34,791 nt of DNA from Mycobacterium sp. ST-F2 (GTDB lineage Bacteria > Actinomycetota > Actinomycetes > Mycobacteriales > Mycobacteriaceae). The stretch is taken from NCBI RefSeq assembly GCF_001905655.1, contig NZ_JMHT01000095.1, positions 1 through 34,791 of the forward strand, read 5' to 3'. Under the pieces are notes generated by a model. That model was given only the letters and a program-made list of their open reading frames with translations, searched no databases and had not been told where the DNA came from. A program made the position numbers and the translations under genes. How positions within the stretch are numbered: the first letter of the stretch is position 1; every line of letters begins with the position of its first letter. This document shows, piece after piece, positions 1 through 8,362 of the stretch.

Positions 1-1
1 C

Positions 2-241
2 GGGGAGCTGCAGCAGCTGGCCGCCCTGCTCGACGCGGCGGATGCGTTCGCCGGGCTCTGCTGGTGTGACGCCATGGACGCCGCGGGCGTCGTCGCGTAC
101 AACGTGGCGGACGGCCGTGCCGCTGGGCGGCTGGCGGACCTGGCGGCCACGGTGCGGGCGGACGGAACGGGGTGGTCCGACCCCGCTCGGGTGGCTCGGC
201 TGTTCGCCATCGCGGCCGAGTGCGCCGGGTCGGATTGGTAA
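2..241 (+). CDS. C-terminal part of an unrecognised protein (5' end outside window)
   Basis: An open frame enters from the left edge and stops at TAA 239-241, giving 79 residues of a larger protein. The segment is rich in Ala, Gly and Asp with typical high-GC codon use, and its last residues are AAECAGSDW. There is a Cys-Trp-Cys near residue 20. I do not recognise the family and assign no function. The stop codon lies inside a 12-bp tandem repeat, so the natural C-terminus may have been changed by that repeat. The 169 bases between this stop and the 13E12 remnant hold no gene that I can support. Confidence 0.5.
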   Translation, partial: GELQQLAALLDAADAFAGLCWCDAMDAAGVVAYNVADGRAAGRLADLAATVRADGTGWSDPARVARLFAIAAECAGSDW

Positions 242-260
242 TCCGATTGGTAATCCGATT
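233..260. repeat. 12-bp tandem repeat, about 2.3 copies
   Basis: The unit GATTGGTAATCC occurs at 233-244 and 245-256 and is followed by a partial GATT at 257-260. Each unit contains the small inverted repeat GGATT/AATCC. The first copy contains the stop codon of the upstream gene. Confidence 0.85.
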
Positions 261-410
261 CGCCCCGTCCGATCGGTAGTCCCGGGGTGCAGCGCCGTAG
301 CGGACCCTGCTCGACATAGGTCCCGATCCCGCCGCGGCCTCACCGACCCGTTTGGCTGCACCGTCCGTGACGTTACCCTGCTAGCCGGTCCGGGCGTGTC
401 ACTCTGCGCT

Positions 411-908
411 ATGTTCGCTGGTCAGGCACCTGTTTTAATCTCGTTCGCTAGAGCCAATCGCAAGCACCACCTGCTGAAAACGTTCTACGGCGGCCCCGAC
501 GGGTGGCGGGACCGTCAAGAATCGGACGGCACGATCGTGTGGACCGCACCGACGGGCCACACCTACGTCAGCGTGCCCGGCAGTCGAATCCTGTTCCCCC
601 GCACGCACATGGACACGCCACTCCCGGACCCGCCCCCGACCGAGAACACCGACCTCGATACGCCACCGGCGCCGGGGCGGGGTGTCATGATGCCCACCCG
701 ACGCCGCACCCGCGCCCAAAACCTGGCCCAGCAGATCGCCTACGAGCGGGCCCTCAACGAAGCCGACATCCAAGAAATCGCGGCCGCTCGAGAAGCCGCT
801 GAGCGCCGCCGCGAAGAACGGCAAGCCAGGGAAGCCGCCGAAGCCGAAGAAACCGCCCAGGCCGCCGAATCCGCAGAGCAACAAGACATCCCACCACCGA
901 CACACTGA
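411..908 (+). pseudogene. C-terminal remnant of a 13E12-repeat / DUF222 HNH endonuclease-type protein
   Basis: From about residue 12 the translation carries features of the C-terminal end of mycobacterial 13E12 (DUF222) proteins: RKHHLLKTF, which is the tail of the HNH motif, then GWRDRQ, GTIVWTAPTGHTY and PGSRILFPR, followed by a basic RRRTRAQN stretch. The final 45 residues are an Ala/Glu/Arg helical tail. The large N-terminal DUF222 domain and the first part of the HNH fold are missing, and sequence upstream of about 440 does not resemble the family. I read it as a truncated, probably non-functional remnant; ATG 411 is only the first available start. REP13E12 copies are repetitive in mycobacteria and are a known target of phiRv1-type phage integration, so this fragment may mark an old rearrangement. 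It could still be translated as a 165-residue protein. Confidence 0.75.
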
Positions 909-909
909 C

Positions 910-954
910 GCGTGAATAACCCTGAAAAAGCAAGACTTTCAGGGGTATTCACGC
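910..954. terminator. Long palindrome, probable bidirectional terminator
   Basis: The arms GCGTGAATA(A)CCCTGAAA (910-927) and TTTCAGGG(G)TATTCACGC (937-954) pair over 18 positions with one A/G mismatch around a 9-base loop. It lies directly behind the 13E12 remnant stop and downstream of the minus-strand genes, so it could end transcription from both sides. There is no clear U-tract on the plus strand. A mobile-element end is an alternative. Confidence 0.6.
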
Positions 955-1131
955 ATGCTTTGGGCCTAGGCGAACCTCGTCTACGTGCTCAACCACAGCG
1001 GTCAACTCAGCTACCGGTATCGCGCCCATCACTTCGTACTTGTCCGGTCTCGACATGCCGGGTAGTCGGCAAACGTCATCGAACTTTCCACCCAGATACG
1101 TGACGTTGGCTTTGTCTCCGATGATCGCCAA
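949..1131 (-). CDS. Possible small unrecognised protein or gene remnant
   Basis: A minus-strand frame ends at TGA 949-951. It is open from 1287, inside the end of dctA, but the only start there gives an arginine-rich sequence that is a shadow of dctA. From about 1178 the translation becomes protein-like (LTDIQLRICALAIIGDK, then KFDDVCRLPGMSR). The first plausible internal start is TTG 1129-1131, giving 60 residues. Codons such as ATA, CTA, GTA and AGA are unlike the neighbouring core genes, which suggests imported or decayed DNA. No function is assigned and it may be only the tail of a truncated gene. The stop overlaps the 910-954 palindrome. It accounts for most of the 250 bases between the 13E12 remnant and dctA. 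Confidence 0.3.
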   Translation of the reverse strand: MAIIGDKANVTYLGGKFDDVCRLPGMSRPDKYEVMGAIPVAELTAVVEHVDEVRLGPKHA

Positions 1132-1157
1132 TGCGCAGATCCTGAGCTGGATATCGG

Positions 1158-2549
1158 TCAGGTGGTCGTGGACGTGGTGCGACCGCCCGCAGCCGGATCC
1201 TGCATCGGGTCGGGGTCGTCGAGTGGCGGCACGTCCTCGCCGTCGAGCACTTTGCGCATGCGGTCTTTGTCGAGTTGGCCCTCCCATGCCGCCACCACGA
1301 ACGTCGCTACACAGTTGCCGAGCAGGTTCACCGAGACGCGCATCGAATCCATGATGCGGTCGGCACCCAGGAGCAGGGCCACGGCGGCGACCGGGATGGC
1401 CCCGTGGCCGATGGCGGCGACGGTTGCCGACAGTGCGAGGAACGACGAGCCGGGAACCCCGGCCATGCCCTTCGACGTCAGCATCAGCACCAGCACCGCG
1501 GTGATCTGCTCACCGAGGCTGAGGTTCACTCCCAATGCCTGGGCCAGGAACAGCACACAGATCGAGAGGTAGAGAGTCGCCCCGTCGAGATTGAACGAGT
1601 AGCCGGTCGGCACCACCAGACCTGTTGTGGTGCGCGAACAACCGGCTTTGTTCAACTTGGTCATGATCCGCGGTAACACCACCTCCGTCGAGGCGGTACC
1701 GAGTGCCAGGAACAGCTCGTCCTTGATGTACACGACGAACTTCCACAGGTTCACCCCCGCGAAGACCTTGACGATGACGCCGAGGATCACGATGAACAGG
1801 GCAGCCGCGAGATAGCAGCAGCCGATCAGTTTCGCGAAACTGCCCAGGGAGCCGATGCCGTACTGGCCGATGATGTAGGCCATCGCCCCGAAGGCGCCGA
1901 TCGGTGCAAGTCGCATGACCCAGCCGATGACGGTGAAGAACAGATGGCTGAGGTGGTCGACGAATTCGAGGATGACGGGCGGACCCTTCTCGCCGAACTT
2001 GGCCAGCGCCAGTCCGAACAGGACGGCGAAGAACAACACCTGAAGCAGGTTGTTCTCGGTGAACGCCTTGAACACCGATTCCGGGATGATGTTGAGCAGA
2101 AAGTCGACGGTGTGCGGCAGTTCCTTGTTCTGGGTTTTCTTCGCCAGCGCGTCGGCGCCGCTCGCCAGTTTGTTGGGATCGACGTGGAACCCTGCCCCAG
2201 GTTCGACGATGTTGCCGATCACCAGCCCGAAGAGCAGCGCGAAGGTGGTGACGACTTCGAAGTAGATCAACGCTTTCCCGCCGATCCGGCCGACCGACTT
2301 GAGGTCGCCGACGTGTGCGATGCCCAGCACGACGGTGCAGAAGATGATCGGCGCGATCAGCATCTTGATGAGCTTTATGAAGCCGTCGGCGAACGGTTTG
2401 AGATCGGCGCCGATCTGCGGGTGCAGCCAGCCGACCAGGATTCCGGCGACGATCGCGACGAGCAGCTGCACGAAAAGCGAGGTGTACCACGGTGGCTTGT
2501 TCGCCAGCCGGATCATCTCGCTCTTGGGGGGTTCCATCGTGGTCGCCAT
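1158..2549 (-). CDS. dctA: DctA-type Na+/H+:C4-dicarboxylate symporter (DAACS family)
   Basis: This is an inner-membrane secondary transporter of about 463 residues that probably imports succinate, fumarate or malate with cations. The protein has many hydrophobic segments beginning with LFVQLLVAIVAGILVGW. It shows the family signatures in order: SSTEVVLPRIM-like hairpin sequence (here ASTEVVLP), PTGYSFNLDGATLYL, TSKGMAGVPGSSF, and the substrate-binding C-terminal helix with DRIMDSMRVSVNLLGNCVA. The frame is open to GTG 2576, but I prefer ATG 2549. TACTTT (minus strand of 2556-2561) ends exactly six bases before it, as expected for a leaderless mRNA, and no Shine-Dalgarno precedes the longer starts. 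It is divergent from tmk. In M. tuberculosis sahH, not a transporter, is expected next to tmk, so this gene probably marks a synteny break. Confidence 0.9.
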   Translation of the reverse strand: MATTMEPPKSEMIRLANKPPWYTSLFVQLLVAIVAGILVGWLHPQIGADLKPFADGFIKLIKMLIAPIIFCTVVLGIAHVGDLKSVGRIGGKALIYFEVVTTFALLFGLVIGNIVEPGAGFHVDPNKLASGADALAKKTQNKELPHTVDFLLNIIPESVFKAFTENNLLQVLFFAVLFGLALAKFGEKGPPVILEFVDHLSHLFFTVIGWVMRLAPIGAFGAMAYIIGQYGIGSLGSFAKLIGCCYLAAALFIVILGVIVKVFAGVNLWKFVVYIKDELFLALGTASTEVVLPRIMTKLNKAGCSRTTTGLVVPTGYSFNLDGATLYLSICVLFLAQALGVNLSLGEQITAVLVLMLTSKGMAGVPGSSFLALSATVAAIGHGAIPVAAVALLLGADRIMDSMRVSVNLLGNCVATFVVAAWEGQLDKDRMRKVLDGEDVPPLDDPDPMQDPAAGGRTTSTTT

Positions 2550-2555
2550 CGCGCG

Positions 2556-2561
2556 AAAGTA
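2556..2561 (-). promoter_or_regulatory. Probable -10 element of leaderless dctA
   Basis: The minus strand reads TACTTT, then CGCGCG, then ATG 2549. A TANNNT hexamer ending six bases before a start codon is the usual mycobacterial arrangement for a transcript beginning at the A of ATG. No convincing -35 was seen. Confidence 0.45.
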
Positions 2562-2854
2562 CTGATCCGGCATCACCGAGCGATTTCTGCGATGTTTCTG
2601 TGAGGTCGCGCAGGAGATATATGACGGGCTTGCCGTCAGATTCGTTCGGAGCCGTCGATCAGAATCACGTCGTTCGCCAACACCATTCGCAGCCGACGGT
2701 CTTCGGTGTCCGACGCGCCGTTGCTCCGGACGTACTTCAGGCGGCGTCAGTGGACAGGTCTGCTGACAGCACCTTGAGCGAGCATCGCGCCTTCCGTCAA
2801 CGCCATGTCATCGAACTTTGGCGTCGACGGCAGGGTCCCAGCCGCTGCGCCAAC

Positions 2855-2860
2855 TACGCT
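2855..2860 (+). promoter_or_regulatory. Probable -10 element of leaderless tmk
   Basis: TACGCT is followed by six bases (CGCCAC) and GTG 2867, which would place the transcription start on the start codon. The rest of the 2577-2866 intergenic stretch shows no gene or strong repeat. Confidence 0.45.
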
Positions 2861-2866
2861 CGCCAC

Positions 2867-3496
2867 GTGCTGATCGCAATCGAAGGCGTGGACGGTGCGG
2901 GGAAGAACACTCTGACGCAGGGTCTGCGCGCGCACCTGGAAGCCGCAGGCAAGTCGGTGGCCACGCTGGCGTTCCCGCGCTACGGCCGTTCGGTCGAGGC
3001 CGACATCGCCGCTGAGGCGCTGCACGGCCAGCACGGTGACCTGGCCGAGTCGGTGTACGCCATGGCGATGCTCTTCGCGCTCGACCGCGCGGGTGCCAAG
3101 GCTGAGATCGCGGAACTGAACACCAAGCACGATGTGGTCATCCTCGACCGCTACGTCGCCTCCAACGCCGCCTACAGCGCGGCGCGGCTGCATCAGGACG
3201 CCGACGGCGACGTCGTGGCCTGGGTGCGGCAGTTGGAGTTCGGGCGGTTGGCGCTGCCGGTGCCGGATTGGCAGCTCTATCTGAACGTGCCGACCGATCT
3301 CGCCGCGGAAAGGGCGGCTCGCCGGGAAGCTCAGGACGCTGCTCGGACGCGCGACGCCTACGAGCGCGACGGCGGTCTGCAGGGCCGCACGGGTGCGGTC
3401 TACGCCGCGCTGGCGGCCGAAAACTGGGTCGGCCGTTGGGCTTTGGTCGCGCCGGATGTCGACCCGGGCCAGTTGGCCACACAGCTGTTGGGCTGA
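2867..3496 (+). CDS. tmk: Thymidylate kinase
   Basis: Tmk phosphorylates dTMP to dTDP with ATP, the step before dTTP in DNA precursor synthesis; it is cytosolic. The 209-residue protein begins LIAIEGVDGAGKNT, with the P-loop at residues 7-15 (K13). It carries FPRYGRS and the LDRYVASNAAYSAARL segment (D94-R95), all typical of mycobacterial Tmk. The frame is open far upstream to 2492, but similarity to Tmk begins exactly at GTG 2867. A TACGCT hexamer sits six bases ahead of that codon, so I place the start there. It is followed 87 bases later by mtrA on the same strand, as in other mycobacteria. Confidence 0.95.
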   Translation: MLIAIEGVDGAGKNTLTQGLRAHLEAAGKSVATLAFPRYGRSVEADIAAEALHGQHGDLAESVYAMAMLFALDRAGAKAEIAELNTKHDVVILDRYVASNAAYSAARLHQDADGDVVAWVRQLEFGRLALPVPDWQLYLNVPTDLAAERAARREAQDAARTRDAYERDGGLQGRTGAVYAALAAENWVGRWALVAPDVDPGQLATQLLG

Positions 3497-3583
3497 TCCG
3501 ACCGCGCCAATTACCAGCAGGTTGTCAGGTAAGTGGCAAAACACCCATCGGAGATCACAGCTTTATCGCGATCTGGTGACACC

Positions 3584-4270
3584 ATGGACGCCATGAGGCA
3601 ACGCATTCTGGTCGTCGACGACGACCCATCTCTGGCCGAGATGCTCACCATCGTGCTGCGCGGTGAAGGCTTCGACACCGCCGTCATCGGTGACGGCAGC
3701 CAGGCGCTGACCGCGGTCCGCGAGCTGCGCCCGGATCTGGTGCTGTTGGACCTCATGCTGCCTGGAATGAACGGCATCGACGTGTGCCGTGTGCTGCGCG
3801 CCGACTCGGGCGTGCCGATCGTCATGCTGACCGCCAAGACCGACACGGTCGACGTGGTGCTGGGCCTGGAATCCGGCGCCGACGACTACGTCATGAAGCC
3901 CTTCAAGCCGAAGGAACTGGTGGCGCGGGTGCGGGCGCGGTTGCGCCGGAACGACGACGAGCCGGCGGAGATGCTGTCCATCGCCGACGTCGACATCGAC
4001 GTGCCGGCGCACAAGGTGACGCGTCAGGGTGAGCAGATTTCGCTGACGCCGCTGGAGTTCGACCTGTTGGTCGCGCTCGCTCGCAAGCCGCGCCAGGTCT
4101 TCACTCGCGACGTGCTGCTCGAACAGGTGTGGGGCTACCGGCACCCGGCAGACACTCGCCTGGTGAACGTCCACGTCCAGCGGCTGCGGGCCAAGGTCGA
4201 GAAGGACCCGGAGAACCCGCAGGTGGTGCTGACCGTTCGAGGAGTGGGATACAAGGCCGGACCGCCGTGA
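3584..4270 (+). CDS. mtrA: Response regulator MtrA
   Basis: MtrA is the OmpR/PhoB-type DNA-binding response regulator of the MtrAB system, which controls cell-wall, division and replication-linked genes in mycobacteria. The receiver domain (about residues 7-118) contains the acidic pair in VVDDDPS, the phospho-acceptor D56 in LLDLMLPG, the conserved T in MLTAKTD and K in KPFKPKE. The winged-helix domain (about 130-228) ends VRGVGYKAGPP. The ORF is open to 3533. ATG 3584 gives the 228 residues expected for MtrA, starting MDAMRQRILVVDDD. mtrB starts seven bases after its stop, so the two are co-transcribed. Confidence 0.97.
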   Translation: MDAMRQRILVVDDDPSLAEMLTIVLRGEGFDTAVIGDGSQALTAVRELRPDLVLLDLMLPGMNGIDVCRVLRADSGVPIVMLTAKTDTVDVVLGLESGADDYVMKPFKPKELVARVRARLRRNDDEPAEMLSIADVDIDVPAHKVTRQGEQISLTPLEFDLLVALARKPRQVFTRDVLLEQVWGYRHPADTRLVNVHVQRLRAKVEKDPENPQVVLTVRGVGYKAGPP

Positions 4271-4277
4271 TCGGGCG

Positions 4278-5939
4278 TTGATCTGGGGTTCTCGGCGGCG
4301 TATCCGGGGCGGTTTCGGCTCGGGCGCCGTCGTGCGCGGTCTGGGTGCTGTCGGCCGGGTGGTCGGGTACGCCTGGCGCCGCTCGTTGCAGCTGCGCGTG
4401 GTGTCCCTGACATTGGGGCTGTCGCTGGCTGTCATTCTCGTGCTGGGTTTCGTGCTGACGAGCCAGATCACCGATCGCATCCTGGAATCCAAGGTGCGCG
4501 CCGGTACCGAGGAGATCGAGCACGCCCGCACCACGGTGAGTGGCATCGTCGGTGGTGAGGAGACGCGCTCGCTGGGCAGCAGCCTGCAGCTGGCGCGTAA
4601 CACCCTCATCGACCGCAAGGTCGATTCGGGCTCGCGGCTGGCCGGTGCGTTCGACGCGGTGCTGGTGGTGCCGGGTGACGGTCCGCGCGCGGCCACGTCG
4701 GCCGGGCCGGTGGGGGAGATTCCGAACTCCTTGCGCGACTTCGTCAAAGCCGGCCAGGTCAGCTACCAGTACGCGACCGTCCACACCGAGGGCTTCTCCG
4801 GTCCCGCTCTGGTTGTCGGAAGCCCGGCCGGGGCTTCTGCGTCCCAGGTCACCAATCTCGAGCTGTACCTGATCTTTCCGCTGAGCAACGAAGAGAGCAC
4901 CATCGCGCTGGTGCGCGGCACCATGGCCACCGGCGGCATCGTGTTGCTGGGCCTGCTCGCGGCCATCGCGTTGCTGGTGGCGCGGCAGATCGTGCTGCCG
5001 GTGCGCTCGGCGTCGCGCATCGCCGAGCGGTTCGCCGAAGGCCACCTCACCGAGCGCATGCCGGTGCGTGGTGAGGACGACATGGCGCGCCTGGCGGTGT
5101 CGTTCAACGACATGGCCGAGAGCCTGCACAAGCAGATCACCCAGCTCGAGGAGTTCGGAAATCTGCAGCGCCGCTTCACCTCTGACGTCAGCCACGAACT
5201 GCGGACGCCGCTGACGACGGTGCGCATGGCCGCGGATCTGATCTACGACCACAGCGAGGAGCTCGACCCGGCGCTGCGCCGTTCGACGGAGTTGATGGTC
5301 AACGAGTTGGACCGCTTCGAGACGCTGCTGGCCGATCTGCTGGAAATCTCGCGGCACGACGCCGGTGTGGCCGAGCTGTCGGTGGAATCTGTCGACCTGC
5401 GTGACACCGTGCAGAGCGCGCTCGACAACGTCGGGCACCTGGCCGACGACGCGAACATCAAACTCGCCGTGCATCTTCCGGACGAGGCCGTCATCGCAGA
5501 GGTCGATCCGCGCCGCGTCGAGCGCATCCTGCGCAACCTCATCGCCAACGCGATCGACCATGCCGAGAAGAAACCCGTTCAGATCAAGATGGCCGCCGAC
5601 GTGGATACCGTGGCAGTGACGGTCCGCGATTTCGGCGTGGGCCTGCGACCGGGCGAGGAGAAGATGGTGTTCAGCCGGTTCTGGCGGTCCGACCCCTCAC
5701 GGGTGCGGCGCTCCGGCGGCACCGGTCTGGGCCTGGCCATCAGCATCGAGGACGCCCGCTTGCACCAGGGCCGTCTGGAGGCCTGGGGCGAGCCTGGTCA
5801 CGGCGCCTGCTTCCGGCTCACGCTGCCGCTGGTGCGTGGCCACAAGGTGACCACCAGCCCGCTGCCGCTCAAACCCACTGGGCCCAAATCGGTTACGGCC
5901 CTGTCGTCCGGGGAACTGCCCGCGGGGGACGCATCGTGA
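4278..5939 (+). CDS. mtrB: Sensor histidine kinase MtrB
   Basis: MtrB is the membrane sensor kinase partner of MtrA. Visible in order are: TM1 at about residues 41-62 (LTLGLSLAVILVLGFVLTSQI); an extracytoplasmic sensor region to about 214; TM2 at about 215-236; a HAMP linker with RIAERFAEGHLTERMPVRG; the dimerisation/H-box SHELRTPLTTVRM with phospho-acceptor H306; and an ATPase domain with N-box NLIANAIDHA, DFGVGLRPGE, FSRFWRSD and GGTGLGLAIS. The 553 residues are slightly shorter than M. tuberculosis MtrB because the Pro-rich tail is shorter. The start is TTG 4278. Its TGA overlaps the lpqB GTG by four bases, which implies translational coupling. Confidence 0.96.
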   Translation: MIWGSRRRIRGGFGSGAVVRGLGAVGRVVGYAWRRSLQLRVVSLTLGLSLAVILVLGFVLTSQITDRILESKVRAGTEEIEHARTTVSGIVGGEETRSLGSSLQLARNTLIDRKVDSGSRLAGAFDAVLVVPGDGPRAATSAGPVGEIPNSLRDFVKAGQVSYQYATVHTEGFSGPALVVGSPAGASASQVTNLELYLIFPLSNEESTIALVRGTMATGGIVLLGLLAAIALLVARQIVLPVRSASRIAERFAEGHLTERMPVRGEDDMARLAVSFNDMAESLHKQITQLEEFGNLQRRFTSDVSHELRTPLTTVRMAADLIYDHSEELDPALRRSTELMVNELDRFETLLADLLEISRHDAGVAELSVESVDLRDTVQSALDNVGHLADDANIKLAVHLPDEAVIAEVDPRRVERILRNLIANAIDHAEKKPVQIKMAADVDTVAVTVRDFGVGLRPGEEKMVFSRFWRSDPSRVRRSGGTGLGLAISIEDARLHQGRLEAWGEPGHGACFRLTLPLVRGHKVTTSPLPLKPTGPKSVTALSSGELPAGDAS

Positions 5940-7696
5940 AAGGGGCATTCGCGGTCTGCGCGGTGCTGATGCTGGTGTTGACGGGGTGCGCCGGGGTACC
6001 CAGTTCGTCGGCGCCACAAGCGGTGGGCACCGTCGACCGGCCGGCGCCGCGGAACCTGCCGACGCCGTCGCCCGGCATGGACCCGGACCTCCTGCTGCGC
6101 GAATTCCTCAAGGCCACCGCCGATCCCGCGAACCGGCATCTCGCCGCACGTCAGTTCCTCACCGAATCGGCGTCCCGCTCCTGGGACGACGCCGGTAGCG
6201 CCCTGCTGATCGACCGCGTCGTGTTCGTGGAAACCCGTGGCACGGACAAGGTTTCGGTGACCATGCGCGCCGACATCCTGGGCTCCCTGTCGGACGTCGG
6301 GGTGTTCGAGACGGGGGAGGGCGCGCTGCCCGATCCGGGTCCCATCGACCTGGTGAAGACGCCGCGGGGCTGGCGCATCGACAAGCTGCCCAACGGAGTG
6401 TTTCTGGACTGGCAGCAGTTCCAGTCCACCTACAAGCGGGACACGCTGTACTTCGTCGACCCGACCGGCAAGACCGTCGTGCCCGATCCGCGATACGTCG
6501 CGGTGTCCGACTCCGACCAGCTGGCCACCGAGCTCGTCACCAAGCTGCTGTCGGGGCCGCGTCCCGAGATGGCCGGCAGCGTCCGGAATCTGATGGCCGC
6601 ACCGCTGCGGCTGCGGGGTCCGGTGACCCGGGCCGACGGCGGTAAGACCGGTGTCGGGCGCGGCTACGGCGGCGCGCGCATCGACCTGGAGAGCCTGTCG
6701 ACCACGGACCCGCACAGCCGGCAACTCCTTGCGGCACAGATCATTTGGACGCTCTTCCGGGCCGGCGTCAACGGCCCGTACGTCATCAACGCCGACGGCG
6801 CCGCCCTCGACGACCGCTTCGCCGAAGGCTGGAACACCTCCGACGTCGCGGCCACCGATCCAGGGGCCGATCCGGGGGCCGCGGCCGGCCTGCACGCCCT
6901 CGTGGGCGGCTCGCTGGTGTCCCTGGAAGGCGACAACGCGCCGCGTGTCGCCGGGGCCTTCGGGCAACTGCCGGGCCAGACGTCGTCCGCGCTGTCCCGC
7001 AGCGGGCAGGAGGTCGCCTCGGTGGTGACGCTGCGGCCCGGTGCCCCGGACATGGCGCAGTCGCTGTGGGTGGGCCCGGTGAACGGCGACGCCGCGCAGG
7101 CGCTCGACGCGCATACCCTGACGCGTCCCAGTTGGTCGCTCGACGACGCGATCTGGATCGTGGTCGACGGCACCAACGTCGTGCGCGCCATTCAGGAGGC
7201 GGCATCGGGCCAGCCCGCCCGCATCCCCGTCGACTCGTCGGCCGTGGCCACCAAGTTCCCCGGCCCGATCAGCGCGCTGCAGCTGTCGCGCGACGCCACG
7301 CGCGCTGCCATGGTGATCAACGGCCAGGTGATCCTGGCCGGCGTCGAGCAGGGGCAGGGCGGTCAGCTCGCGCTGACGTACCCGCGCCGGCTCGGATACG
7401 GCCTCGGCAACACCGCCCTGTCGCTGTCCTGGCGTACCGGCGACGACATCGTGGTGACCCGCACCGACGGGGCGCATCCGGTGTCGTACGTCAACCTCGA
7501 CGGCGTGAACTCCGACGGACCGACCCGGAACCTGGTGGCCCCGGTGTCCACGGCCGCGGCCAACACCTCGACGGTGTACCTCGCCGACCAGCGCGGCATC
7601 CTGCAGCTGTCGGGCTCGGCGGCGGACAACAACCTGATGTGGACCGATGTCCGGCCACTGATGATCGCCGGCGCGCTGCCGGTGCTGCCGGGCTGA
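5936..7696 (+). CDS. lpqB: Lipoprotein LpqB, partner of MtrAB
   Basis: This is a 586-residue secreted lipoprotein. A short signal peptide ends in the lipobox LTGC with acceptor C18. A GerMN-type domain follows in the N-terminal half, and then a region predicted as beta-propeller in LpqB homologues. In mycobacteria LpqB interacts with the extracellular domain of MtrB and affects MtrA phosphorylation and cell-wall homeostasis. GTG 5936 overlaps the mtrB stop in GTGA, so mtrA-mtrB-lpqB form one unit. The next gene, comF-like, starts 36 bases after the stop. Confidence 0.95.
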   Translation: MKGAFAVCAVLMLVLTGCAGVPSSSAPQAVGTVDRPAPRNLPTPSPGMDPDLLLREFLKATADPANRHLAARQFLTESASRSWDDAGSALLIDRVVFVETRGTDKVSVTMRADILGSLSDVGVFETGEGALPDPGPIDLVKTPRGWRIDKLPNGVFLDWQQFQSTYKRDTLYFVDPTGKTVVPDPRYVAVSDSDQLATELVTKLLSGPRPEMAGSVRNLMAAPLRLRGPVTRADGGKTGVGRGYGGARIDLESLSTTDPHSRQLLAAQIIWTLFRAGVNGPYVINADGAALDDRFAEGWNTSDVAATDPGADPGAAAGLHALVGGSLVSLEGDNAPRVAGAFGQLPGQTSSALSRSGQEVASVVTLRPGAPDMAQSLWVGPVNGDAAQALDAHTLTRPSWSLDDAIWIVVDGTNVVRAIQEAASGQPARIPVDSSAVATKFPGPISALQLSRDATRAAMVINGQVILAGVEQGQGGQLALTYPRRLGYGLGNTALSLSWRTGDDIVVTRTDGAHPVSYVNLDGVNSDGPTRNLVAPVSTAAANTSTVYLADQRGILQLSGSAADNNLMWTDVRPLMIAGALPVLPG

Positions 7697-7732
7697 GCCG
7701 GACCTGTCACACCCCGGCGGCATGCTGACCCC

Positions 7733-8362
7733 ATGCTCGACCTGGTCCTGCCCGTCGAATGCGGTGGCTGCGGCGCGCCGTCGACCCGCTGGTGTGCCGC
7801 CTGTGCAGCGGAACTGACCGTCCGCCCCGACGAGCCGCACGTGGTGACGCCCCGGGAGGACCCCGGGGTGCCGGTCTTCGCGCTCGGGCGCTACGCCGGG
7901 GCCAGACGACGCGCCATCGTGGGACTCAAGGAGCACGGCCGCACCGACCTGGTCCCGCCACTGGCCGACGCCGTCGCCGCGGCGCTGCGCACCCTGATCG
8001 GTTGGGGCCTCATCGCGGCGCCGCTGACAGTCGTGCCAGCGCCGACCCGGAGCCTGGCCGCCCGTCGCCGTGGTGGTGACCCCGTGGCGAAGATCGCCCG
8101 CGCCGCGGCCGGCGGGATACCGGGCGTCACGGTCGAGCCGGCGTTGGCCATGCGGGCCTTCACCCGTGATTCGGTCGGCCTCTCCAGTGCGCAAAGACAA
8201 CGCAACATCCGCGGCCGGGTCCGGCAACGAACTCCGGTGCGCGGGGAGGTGCTCGTGTTCGACGACGTGGTGACCACGGGTGCCACTGCGGCCGAAGCGG
8301 TTCGGGTCCTGCAAACGTCCGGGGCCGTGGTGTGGGGTGTGCTCGCAATAGCACACGCATGA
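7733..8362 (+). CDS. ComF-family phosphoribosyltransferase-like protein
   Basis: This 209-residue protein has an N-terminal four-cysteine zinc-finger-like pair (C10, C13, C21, C24) followed by a type-I phosphoribosyltransferase fold. The PRPP-binding motif is LVFDDVVTTGATAAEA, with the acidic pair D176-D177. The ComF/GntX family is linked to DNA uptake in naturally competent bacteria, but its reaction is not established and its role in mycobacteria is unclear. It corresponds by position to Rv3242c. The start is ATG 7733; an upstream ATG at 7722 is out of frame. It probably extends the mtrAB-lpqB unit. Confidence 0.88.
   Translation: MLDLVLPVECGGCGAPSTRWCAACAAELTVRPDEPHVVTPREDPGVPVFALGRYAGARRRAIVGLKEHGRTDLVPPLADAVAAALRTLIGWGLIAAPLTVVPAPTRSLAARRRGGDPVAKIARAAAGGIPGVTVEPALAMRAFTRDSVGLSSAQRQRNIRGRVRQRTPVRGEVLVFDDVVTTGATAAEAVRVLQTSGAVVWGVLAIAHA

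Noticed and set aside
912..1103. 63-codon plus-strand ORF through the 910-954 palindrome
   Set aside because: It starts inside the hairpin, has no Shine-Dalgarno and no recognisable sequence.
1158..1287. Frameshift joining dctA to the small downstream ORF
   Set aside because: dctA already has full family length and a natural low-complexity tail, so a frameshift is not needed.
1510..2490. 326-codon second frame inside dctA
   Set aside because: Arg/His/Pro-rich shadow with no motif; dctA in the other frame has all family signatures.
4101..5561. 486-codon antisense ORF across mtrA/mtrB
   Set aside because: Shadow of the conserved kinase gene, without recognisable domains.
5798..8356. 852-codon antisense ORF opposite lpqB and comF
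   Set aside because: It is a composition artefact rich in Arg/Gly/His/Gln; the sense strand carries clear LpqB and ComF motifs.
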